Positions 1 to 5,453 of a stretch of DNA of 10,198 bases are shown in pieces (the stretch's first letter is position 1; each line of letters opens with the position of its first letter). The notes beneath the pieces were generated by a model. That model did not search any database. It was not told the DNA's origin and saw only the letters and a list, made by a program, of their open reading frames with translations. This stretch comes from Anaerolineales bacterium. Lineage in GTDB: Bacteria > Chloroflexota > Anaerolineae > Anaerolineales > UBA4823. The position numbers and the translations under genes were made by a program. The DNA lies in assembly GCA_028687395.1 (NCBI GenBank), contig JAQUAE010000037.1, positions 1 through 10,198 of the forward strand, read 5' to 3'.

Positions 1-26
1 TTGTGGGAACTCCCCAAGCAAGCCAT
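1..26 (-). CDS. possible start of a leftward gene cut by the window edge
   Basis: An ATG read on the minus strand at 26-24 opens a frame with no stop before the edge (M-A-C-L-G-S-S-H). It is preceded by GGGAGG at 41-36 with a 9-base spacer, and an extended -10 promoter lies about 60 bases further upstream. Only eight codons are visible, so no product can be named. Another minus-strand frame, from a GTG at 64-62, is also open to the edge. The case rests on the ribosome site and promoter alone. Confidence 0.25.
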
Positions 27-83
27 AATGACAAGCCTCCCGCACCGGCAGGCGGCTGCCTCACGGCGCCGGGATTGCACTGA

Positions 84-92
84 ATTATACCA
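84..92 (-). promoter_or_regulatory. leftward extended -10 promoter
   Basis: Read on the minus strand this is TGGTATAAT, a perfect TATAAT with the upstream TG-N of an extended -10 element. No good -35 lies at 16-18 bases; a TTGCGG occurs with only a 14-base gap, which fits an extended -10 promoter that does not need a -35. The predicted start is near 77, giving a leader of about 50 bases to the possible ATG at 26. The box is visible; its activity is inferred. Confidence 0.4.
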
Positions 93-317
93 AGGAGGCT
101 CTCCCGCAACCACCAGCGAATCCGCTCGGGAAGCCTCGCCCTGTGCTGCTGGACTGGCTGGCAGCTAAGCCATGACGCTAATCACGCTCTCTGGCGTATT
201 TTTTATGGACGTGGAAAGCGTAGCCCCACGCGTATGGGATATAATCGTATTTGGAAACCATCCTGTTCCACAATAGGGTTTTCTGCCATCATACCTCGCC
301 GAACCGATCCTTTGCTT
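93..317. other. intergenic region upstream of the glycosyltransferase
   Basis: I see no convincing gene here. An AAGGAGG at 92-98 on the plus strand has no start codon at a usable distance. Around 184-204 a short ACGC/GCGT inverted repeat is followed by six T residues, too weak to call a terminator. The segment separates a probable leftward unit from the rightward glycosyltransferase unit. Its only useful signal for the latter is the -10 box listed separately. Confidence 0.4.
240..245 (+). promoter_or_regulatory. rightward -10 box for the glycosyltransferase unit
   Basis: A perfect TATAAT. No matching -35 hexamer is visible at 16-18 bases, and there is no TG extension. Transcription would begin near 252. 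That is downstream of an in-frame ATG at 234, so the ATG at 318 becomes the first usable ATG in the glycosyltransferase frame, with a leader of about 66 bases. Inferred from sequence only. Confidence 0.35.
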
Positions 318-1064
318 ATGACACAACAAAACAACGCTGACTCAGGGGGCGATCCGGGCGTGTCTGCCGTCATACCGGCTTACAACGAAGCTGAAGGCAT
401 CTGCCGCGTGTTGAAGGCATTAGGTCCGGTCACGCTCATCCAGGAGATCATCGTGGTCGACGATGGCTCCACGGATGGGACCGCAGCGCTGGCGGAGGGG
501 TGCCGTCAGCAAGACCAGCGCATTCGCCTCATCCGCCACGGCCAAAATCAGGGCAAGGGGCAGGCGTTTTACAGCGGCTATCAGGCCGCCGCCTGCGCGG
601 TCATCCTGACACTGGACGCTGATCTGATCGGGTTGACCCCCCACCATGTCGAGAACCTGCTGTCCCCCGTGCTCTCAGGGGAAATAGATATGAGCGTGGC
701 TGTCTTCCGAGGCGGCAGTTGGAACACCGACCTGGGGCATTTTCTCACCCCCTGGCTGAGCGGGCAGCGCTGCTTGCGGGCTGAGCTGCTCAGCCAGATC
801 CCCTGGGCGGCAGCAGCAGGATATGGGCTGGAGACAGCCATCACAGTGGCAGCCGGACGCTATGGCTGGCGCCATGTTAGAATACCCTGGCGGGGCGTCT
901 TCCACCCTCCTAGCGAGTTTCACCGCGGGTTGATCAGAGGCGTCGCCACGCGAGCCCGCATGTACGCCCACATACTGCGCGCCTGGTATCTGGCCAGGAA
1001 GAATACGCGGGACGTGGCACGCGCCCAGTTACCCTTCAGCCTCTTCCTGTTGTTAGCGCTGTGA
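318..1064 (+). CDS. glycosyltransferase family 2 (GT-A fold)
   Basis: Predicted to transfer a sugar from a nucleotide-sugar donor, probably at the cytoplasmic face of the membrane; the acceptor is unknown. The 248-residue protein opens with the GT2 pattern SAVIPAYNE (residues 16-24), then VVDDGSTDG (46-54), whose Asp pair binds the nucleotide, and a DAD metal-binding motif at 100-102. SGQRCLRAE (148-156) and GYGLET (168-173) resemble the acceptor-side motifs of dolichyl-phosphate-mannose-synthase-like GT2 enzymes. The last ten residues are hydrophobic, but there is no full C-terminal membrane anchor. The start is uncertain. ATG 318 lacks a clear ribosome site. ATG 234 is in frame but lies upstream of the predicted transcription start. 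GTG 360, ten bases after AGGGGG, would start almost exactly at the conserved domain. The gene is followed by the fused membrane protein in the same direction after 78 bases. Confidence 0.85.
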   Translation: MTQQNNADSGGDPGVSAVIPAYNEAEGICRVLKALGPVTLIQEIIVVDDGSTDGTAALAEGCRQQDQRIRLIRHGQNQGKGQAFYSGYQAAACAVILTLDADLIGLTPHHVENLLSPVLSGEIDMSVAVFRGGSWNTDLGHFLTPWLSGQRCLRAELLSQIPWAAAAGYGLETAITVAAGRYGWRHVRIPWRGVFHPPSEFHRGLIRGVATRARMYAHILRAWYLARKNTRDVARAQLPFSLFLLLAL

Positions 1065-1142
1065 GGGGGTTCTGGCAAGTGACAGGGAAGCCAGGGGATG
1101 GGATGGGCCTCTCCCGCCAGGCCGTCTCGATAATAGAAACTC

Positions 1143-2720
1143 ATGACGAAAGCACAACGCACCTATTTGTACGTCGTCGTCTTCATTTCCGGGATGTCCA
1201 CGCTGGCGATCGAGCTCTCCGCCTCCCGCTTGCTGGGCAACGTCTTCGGCACCAGCAACCTGGTGTGGGCGGCCATCATCGGCCTGATCCTGATCTACCT
1301 GACCGCGGGTTACTTCATCGGCGGCCCCTGGGCGGACCGCTCACCCAGCCTGTTGACCATGTATCGCATCCTGTTGTGGGGGGCTTTTACCACCGGCTTG
1401 ACCCCGCTGGTTGCCCACCCCGTTCTGCGCCTGGCCGCTGAAGCCTTCGACCAGCTCACTTTGGGGATTCTGTTCGGCTCCTTCGCTGCGGTGCTCATCT
1501 TGTTCAGCGCGCCGGTCACCTTGCTGGGCATGATTTCACCCTTTGCCATCCGCCTCTCGCTGGAGGACAAGGAGAAGGCTGGGCGCATTGCGGGGAAGAT
1601 CTACGCTCTGTCCACGCTGGGTTCGTTCATCGGCACCTTCCTGCCCGTGCTGGTGCTGATCCCCACCATCGGCACGCTGCGCACCTTCCTGTTCTTCGCC
1701 TTCTTGCTCATGGCGGCTGGTTTATTCGGGATGTGGCAGGTCGCCAGGTTGCGCGGCGTGCTTCCCTGGCTATGGATGCCTATCCTGCTTGCTTTGCTGG
1801 CGGGCTGGCGGGTAGCCCAGCCGATCAAAGCCAGCGCGGGGCAGATCTACGAGGCTGAATCGGCGTATAACTACATCCAGGTGCTGGAGGTGGATGGGTA
1901 TCGCTACCTGCGGTTGAACGAGGGGCAGGGGATTCACTCGGTGTGGCACCCGACGGAGCTGGCTTACAATGGGCCCTGGGAGCTCTTCCTGGTGGCGCCG
2001 TTCTTCAACCCGGGGGAGGCGCAGGGCGCCTACACCCCTGAGCGCGTCGAGAGCATGGCCATCGTCGGCCTGGCTGCGGGGACGCTCGCCCGCCAGGCGA
2101 CGGCGGCCTTCGGACCGATTCCGATCGACGGCTACGAGATCGACCCGCAGATCATCCAGGTCGGGCGCAAGTACTTCGGCATGAATCTGCCCAAGCTGAC
2201 CGCCCACGCCGAGGACGGGCGCTGGGGGCTGGAGCACAGCCCGCGGCGCTACTCGCTCATCGCGGTGGATGCTTACCGCCCGCCTTATATCCCCTGGCAC
2301 CTCACCACGCGCGAGTTCTTCGCCAGCGTCTACGCTCACCTGGAAGCGGATGGGGCAATGGCGATCAACGTCGGGCGGGCGCCCGACGACCGCCGCCTGG
2401 TGGACGGGCTGGTGGGCACCATCCGCACCGTTTTCCCCTCGGTTTACGTGATGGACGTGCCCGATACTTTCAACACCCTCGTCTATGCCACTCCGCAACC
2501 CACCACGATCGACGACCTGTACGCCAACCTGCTGGGCATGATGGCGAGCCAGGATGCCCATCCCCTGCTGCTGGACTCGATCAAGCGAGCCGTGGTCTTC
2601 CAGCAACCCCTGCCAGAAACAAGCGTCGTCTTCACTGACGATAAAGCCCCCATCGAGTGGATCACCAACAGCCTGGTGCTGCGCTTCGTATTACAAGGTA
2701 ACATGGAGAGTATCCAATGA
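1143..2720 (+). CDS. fused membrane / spermidine-synthase-like protein
   Basis: A 525-residue protein with two halves. Residues 8-222 contain about seven hydrophobic segments of the MFS-like kind seen in 'fused MFS/spermidine synthase' proteins. Residues about 235-510 are a class I methyltransferase fold related to spermidine synthase. They show GLAAGT (309-314, the SAM loop), YEIDP (331-335, acidic residue for the ribose), EDGR (357-360), VDAY (375-378), and a closing TDDKAPIEW (498-506), typical of the family. Two features of true spermidine synthases are missing. The Asp of the GGGDGG loop is Ala here, and the second Asp of the catalytic DSSD segment is absent (DAYR), so polyamine synthesis is doubtful and the reaction is unknown. 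The protein is probably in the inner membrane with the Rossmann domain in the cytoplasm. No strong ribosome site precedes ATG 1143. Its stop overlaps the next start. Confidence 0.85.
   Translation: MTKAQRTYLYVVVFISGMSTLAIELSASRLLGNVFGTSNLVWAAIIGLILIYLTAGYFIGGPWADRSPSLLTMYRILLWGAFTTGLTPLVAHPVLRLAAEAFDQLTLGILFGSFAAVLILFSAPVTLLGMISPFAIRLSLEDKEKAGRIAGKIYALSTLGSFIGTFLPVLVLIPTIGTLRTFLFFAFLLMAAGLFGMWQVARLRGVLPWLWMPILLALLAGWRVAQPIKASAGQIYEAESAYNYIQVLEVDGYRYLRLNEGQGIHSVWHPTELAYNGPWELFLVAPFFNPGEAQGAYTPERVESMAIVGLAAGTLARQATAAFGPIPIDGYEIDPQIIQVGRKYFGMNLPKLTAHAEDGRWGLEHSPRRYSLIAVDAYRPPYIPWHLTTREFFASVYAHLEADGAMAINVGRAPDDRRLVDGLVGTIRTVFPSVYVMDVPDTFNTLVYATPQPTTIDDLYANLLGMMASQDAHPLLLDSIKRAVVFQQPLPETSVVFTDDKAPIEWITNSLVLRFVLQGNMESIQ
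2705..2708 (+). promoter_or_regulatory. ribosome binding site inside the previous gene
   Basis: GGAG lies 8 bases before ATG 2717, within the last codons of the fused membrane protein. With the ATGA overlap at 2717-2720 it fixes the start of the downstream gene and suggests translational coupling of the two membrane proteins. Confidence 0.6.
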
Positions 2721-3385
2721 CCCGCGCCCAACATATCGCCTCCTGGATCATCACCCTGTTTGTGCCCTTCTTCCTGGTGCTGACCATCGTCCGCCTCGTG
2801 CTGGTCACGCCGTTTTATCTGCAGGTGGAGTATCGCCTGCCGTATTTCCCCGCTGATCCCTACGGCTTCACTACCCAGGACCGCCTGAAGTGGGGAAACA
2901 TCGCCCGGGAATACCTGGTCAACCAGGAAGGTATCGAGTTCCTGGGCGATCTGCGCTTCCCGGACGGCACGCCGGTGTACAACGAGCGCGAACTGCGCCA
3001 CATGCTGGACGTGAAGAACGTCGTGCGCCTGACCACCTCGGCCTGGTACCTGATCGCTGGCGTGCTGGCGCTGTTGGGCGTGTGGGCGCGGGGGTCGAAA
3101 TGGGCTCCGGGCTACCTGAATGGCCTTCGCCGCGGCGGTTGGCTGACGCTGATCCTCATCGGGGCGATCATCCTGTTCGTGATCTTGGGCTTCCAGGTGT
3201 TCTTCGTCGCCTTCCACAGCGTCTTCTTTGCTCCAGGCACGTGGACGTTTTTGTATTCGGACACCCTGATCCGCCTGTTCCCCGAAGTGTTCTGGAGGGA
3301 TATCTTCCTGGTCATTGGCCTGCTCACCGCTCTGGGCGGATTTCTGCTGTGGAGGCTCATCCCACTGGGTGGGAAAACCTCCTGA
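2717..3385 (+). CDS. DUF1461 / TIGR01906-type integral membrane protein
   Basis: A 222-residue membrane protein of unknown function. It has hydrophobic segments at about 8-32, 107-122, 142-168 and 194-214. Between the first two lies an extracytoplasmic loop of about 75 residues with YNERELRHMLDVK (94-106). After the third comes FHSVFF-PGTWTF-YSDTLIRLFPEVFW, which matches the pattern I know from the DUF1461/TIGR01906 family (an FH--FF segment, then LI--FPE-FF). Length is normal for that family. The start is set by GGAG 8 bases upstream and by the ATGA overlap with the fused membrane/spermidine-synthase-like gene, so the two are probably made together and may act together; that is inference. 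The gene converges on gpmA with 49 bases between the two stop codons and no clear terminator. Confidence 0.75.
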   Translation: MTRAQHIASWIITLFVPFFLVLTIVRLVLVTPFYLQVEYRLPYFPADPYGFTTQDRLKWGNIAREYLVNQEGIEFLGDLRFPDGTPVYNERELRHMLDVKNVVRLTTSAWYLIAGVLALLGVWARGSKWAPGYLNGLRRGGWLTLILIGAIILFVILGFQVFFVAFHSVFFAPGTWTFLYSDTLIRLFPEVFWRDIFLVIGLLTALGGFLLWRLIPLGGKTS

Positions 3386-3434
3386 GGAAAAAAGATAAGG
3401 TAGCCCTAGAGTTCTACGCTGATGAGATGGGGGA

Positions 3435-4190
3435 CTACTTCGCCTTTCCCTGGGCGGCTACCGCTTCGGCCGCTTTCTTGACTGCTTCCGGGTCGCCCAG
3501 GTAGTAGCTGGTCACCCGCTTCAGATTCTTGTTCAGCTCGTAAACCAGCGGCACGCCGGTGGGGATGTTCAACTCGGGGATGTCCTGGTCGGAGATGTTA
3601 TCCAGGTACTTGACCAGCGCGCGCAGGCTGTTCCCGTGGGCAGAAACCAGCACGCGCTGCCCGGAGGCGACCAGGGGCGCGATGACCTGGTGCCAGTAGG
3701 GCAGGGTGCGGTTGAGGGTGTCCTTCAAGGACTCGCAGCCCGGCAGCTCGTTGGCAGAGAGGCTGGCGTAGCGTCGGTCGAAGCGCGGGTGGCGCGGATC
3801 GTCTAATTCCAGGGGGGGTGGGGGGACGTCGTAACTGCGCCGCCAGAGTTTCACCTGGGCTTCGCCGTACTGCTGCGCCATCTCAGCCTTGTTCAGCCCT
3901 TGCAGGGCGCCGTAGTGGCGCTCGTTCAGTTGCCAGGCGTTGATCACCGGCAGCCATTCCAGCTCCATGTCCTCCAGGACGATCCACAGGGTCTTGATCG
4001 CCCGCTTGAGCACCGAGGTGTAGGCAATGTCGAAGGTGTATCCGGCTTCGCGCAGCAATTTTGCCGATGTGTGCGCCTCCTGCTTGCCTTGCGCCGTCAA
4101 GCCGACGTCCGTCCAGCCGGTGAAGCGATTTTCTTGATTCCAGGTGCTCTGCCCGTGGCGCAAGAGCACGACCTTATAAGTTGTATTCAT
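3435..4190 (-). CDS. gpmA: 2,3-bisphosphoglycerate-dependent phosphoglycerate mutase
   Basis: Interconverts 3- and 2-phosphoglycerate in glycolysis and gluconeogenesis, in the cytoplasm. The 251-residue length matches the dPGM family (about 250). The histidine-phosphatase signature LLRHGQSTWN (residues 9-18) carries the phospho-acceptor His12 and Arg11. LNERHYGALQGLNK (89-101 region) holds the acid/base Glu90. SAHGNSLRALVKYL (183-196) has the second catalytic His185. The family's proline run (PPPP, 123-126) and the TGVPLVYEL segment (211-219) near the C-terminus are present. The Ala/Lys-rich tail is slightly long. ATG 4190 lies 17 bases after the stop of the ABC ATPase gene, with only a weak ribosome site, so translation probably depends on the shared mRNA. 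It reads as the second gene of that unit. No key residue is missing. Confidence 0.96.
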   Translation of the reverse strand: MNTTYKVVLLRHGQSTWNQENRFTGWTDVGLTAQGKQEAHTSAKLLREAGYTFDIAYTSVLKRAIKTLWIVLEDMELEWLPVINAWQLNERHYGALQGLNKAEMAQQYGEAQVKLWRRSYDVPPPPLELDDPRHPRFDRRYASLSANELPGCESLKDTLNRTLPYWHQVIAPLVASGQRVLVSAHGNSLRALVKYLDNISDQDIPELNIPTGVPLVYELNKNLKRVTSYYLGDPEAVKKAAEAVAAQGKAK

Positions 4191-4207
4191 ATTGCGAGTT
4201 CAGTCGT

Positions 4208-5308
4208 TTAGCGGATGGCTTTCTCCGTCTCCCGGTCGAAGATGTGCATGTTGGCCATATTCAGCACCACCTTGGCGTCCTCGCCGATCGCGTAGCGCGA
4301 GCGCGGGTCGACGCGGGCGATGAAGATATGCTCGCCGGTCTTCAAGTACATCAGGATTTCGTTGCCCAGCAGTTCGGTGACGTCCACCTTGGCGGTGACG
4401 GGCTGCGCCAGGATGCCGGGTGGGGCGAAATCGGGGTTGTAGATGTCCTCCGGGCGGATGCCGAAGGTGATCGGCTTGTCGAGGTACGGGCCATAGACGT
4501 CGGTGCGCTCGGTGGGTATCTCCACGTTGAATGTGCCGCCGTCGATGAACAGCTTGCCGGTGTCCTTGCGTATGTGGGCAGGGAAGAAGTTCATCGCCGG
4601 TGAGCCGATGAAGCCGGCTACGAAGAGGTTATCCGGCCTGTCGTACAGTGTCTGCGGGGTGTCAACCTGCTGCAGCAAGCCTTTGTTGATCACCGCGATG
4701 CGGGAGGCCATGGTCATGGCTTCGGTCTGGTCGTGAGTGACGTAGATGAAGGTGGTCTGAAGCTGCAGGTGGAGCTTGCTGATGTTGGCCCGGGTTTCGA
4801 CGCGCAGCTTGGCATCCAGGTTGGAAAGGGGCTCGTCGAAAAGGAAAACCTTAGGCTCGCGTACGATGGCGCGACCGACTGCCACGCGCTGGCGCTGGCC
4901 GCCGGATAGTTGACGAGGTTTCCGGTTGAGCAGCTCTTGAATGCCGAGCATCTCGGCGGCAACCTGTACCCGCCGTTTGATCTCCTCGCGGGGCGTCTTG
5001 CGCAGCTTCAACCCAAAAGCCATGTTATCGAACACTGACATGTGTGGGTACAGGGCATAGGATTGAAAGACCATGGCAATATCGCGATCCTTCGGGGCGA
5101 CATCGTTGACCACCTGGTCCCCAATCAGGATGCGTCCCTCGGTGACGTCCTCCAGCCCGGCCAGGCAGCGCAGGGCTGTGGACTTCCCACACCCGGAGGG
5201 GCCTACCAGAACCAGGAATTCCTTGTCCTCTATCTTAATATCGAGATCGTTGACCGCCACCACATCGCCAAATTTCTTGGTGACGTGGTCATACGTAACG
5301 CTAGCCAT
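4208..5308 (-). CDS. ugpC: sugar ABC transporter ATP-binding protein, UgpC/MalK type
   Basis: The ATPase subunit of a carbohydrate (CUT1-type) importer; it hydrolyses ATP at the cytoplasmic face of the membrane. Of 366 residues, the N-terminal 240 are the nucleotide-binding domain. They show Walker A GPSGCGKST (36-44), Q-loop Gln82, signature LSGGQ (134-138), Walker B FLFDEP (155-160) with Asp158/Glu159, D-loop SNLDAKL, and H-loop His192. Residues about 245-366 form the OB/TOBE regulatory domain, including FGIRPEDI (282-289), as in MalK/UgpC/MsiK. The start is ATG 5308 with AAGGAGA at a 7-base spacing; a longer upstream reading frame would run through the promoter and into mutS. No permease or binding-protein gene is next to it, so it may be shared by several transporters, as MsiK is known to be in other bacteria. 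The exact substrate cannot be told. gpmA follows. Confidence 0.93.
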   Translation of the reverse strand: MASVTYDHVTKKFGDVVAVNDLDIKIEDKEFLVLVGPSGCGKSTALRCLAGLEDVTEGRILIGDQVVNDVAPKDRDIAMVFQSYALYPHMSVFDNMAFGLKLRKTPREEIKRRVQVAAEMLGIQELLNRKPRQLSGGQRQRVAVGRAIVREPKVFLFDEPLSNLDAKLRVETRANISKLHLQLQTTFIYVTHDQTEAMTMASRIAVINKGLLQQVDTPQTLYDRPDNLFVAGFIGSPAMNFFPAHIRKDTGKLFIDGGTFNVEIPTERTDVYGPYLDKPITFGIRPEDIYNPDFAPPGILAQPVTAKVDVTELLGNEILMYLKTGEHIFIARVDPRSRYAIGEDAKVVLNMANMHIFDRETEKAIR

Positions 5309-5315
5309 AACGTTT

Positions 5316-5322
5316 TCTCCTT
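5316..5322 (-). promoter_or_regulatory. strong ribosome binding site for the ABC ATPase
   Basis: Read on the minus strand this is AAGGAGA, 7 bases before ATG 5308. It decides the start against in-frame upstream codons that lack a ribosome site. Confidence 0.8.
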
Positions 5323-5349
5323 TCCACGAGGGTATAGTGGGCATATTAT
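5321..5349 (+). promoter_or_regulatory. possible rightward promoter for mutS, overlapping the leftward one
   Basis: TTTCCA (5321-5326, 4 of 6 against TTGACA), a 17-base spacer, and TATTAT (5344-5349, 5 of 6 against TATAAT). The -10 shares five bases with the leftward TATAAT because the sequence is nearly symmetric. The transcript would start near 5356 and carry about 98 bases of leader, including a small ORF before mutS. It competes with the downstream promoter candidate at 5419-5447. Confidence 0.3.
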
Positions 5350-5373
5350 AGTCTCTGGCTAATGAAGCCGCAA
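5345..5373 (-). promoter_or_regulatory. promoter of the ugpC-gpmA unit
   Basis: On the minus strand a perfect TATAAT (5350-5345) sits 17 bases after TTGCGG (5373-5368), which shares the TTG core of the -35 consensus. The predicted start is near 5338, giving a leader of about 30 bases that contains the ribosome site. This is the best sigma-70-type promoter in the window. Its -10 overlaps a possible plus-strand -10. Confidence 0.6.
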
Positions 5374-5413
5374 TGTCCCGCGGCAGATAAAGGTACTCAA
5401 AAAGGAGTGACGG

Positions 5414-5449
5414 TTGACTTGTCGAATTGAGGTAAGCAATATAGAATGA
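5414..5449 (+). CDS. possible 11-residue leader peptide ahead of mutS
   Basis: TTG at 5414 is preceded by AAAGGAG (5401-5407) with a 6-base spacer. This is a better ribosome site than the one in front of mutS itself. The frame reads M-T-C-R-I-E-V-S-N-I-E and stops with TGA at 5447-5449, four bases before the mutS ATG and out of frame with it. Such spacing allows termination-reinitiation onto mutS. The ORF is short enough to occur by chance, and it would not be transcribed if mutS uses the promoter at 5419-5447. Confidence 0.25.
   Translation: MTCRIEVSNIE
5419..5447 (+). promoter_or_regulatory. alternative mutS promoter giving a leaderless mRNA
   Basis: TTGTCG (5419-5424, 4 of 6), a 17-base spacer, and TAGAAT (5442-5447, 5 of 6). 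The expected transcription start is 6-8 bases further on, which falls on or next to the A of the mutS ATG at 5454. The only ribosome-site-like bases before that ATG are GAGG two bases away, too close for normal use, so a leaderless transcript is plausible. A TTGACT at 5414 is a better -35 but is 22 bases from this -10. Confidence 0.3.
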
Positions 5450-5453
5450 GGCT

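Noticed and set aside
184..204. ACGC/GCGT stem followed by six T residues
   Set aside because: A four-pair stem is too weak for an intrinsic terminator, and there is no rightward gene before it to terminate.
234..317. 28-residue N-terminal extension of the glycosyltransferase
   Set aside because: The extra residues do not look like a domain or signal peptide, and the TATAAT at 240-245 would start the RNA after this ATG.
1061..1441. Frame starting with GTG at the end of the glycosyltransferase
   Set aside because: It overlaps the fused membrane gene in another frame for most of its length, and its translation is Arg/Pro/His-rich shadow sequence.
1770..3217. Two long minus-strand frames opposite the fused membrane gene and the DUF1461 gene
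   Set aside because: Low-complexity Arg/His/Gln-rich translations opposite clear coding sequence; treated as GC-driven shadows.
3374..3400. CCTCCTGAGG followed by an A-run at the end of the DUF1461 gene, terminator-like
   Set aside because: The stem would need a 2-base loop, and the T-run lies on the wrong side for the rightward transcript.
3386..3434. Terminator for gpmA on the minus strand: GTAG/CTAC stem, then a T-run
   Set aside because: Only four base pairs around a 10-base loop, and the T-run starts about six bases after the stem; too weak to list as a feature.
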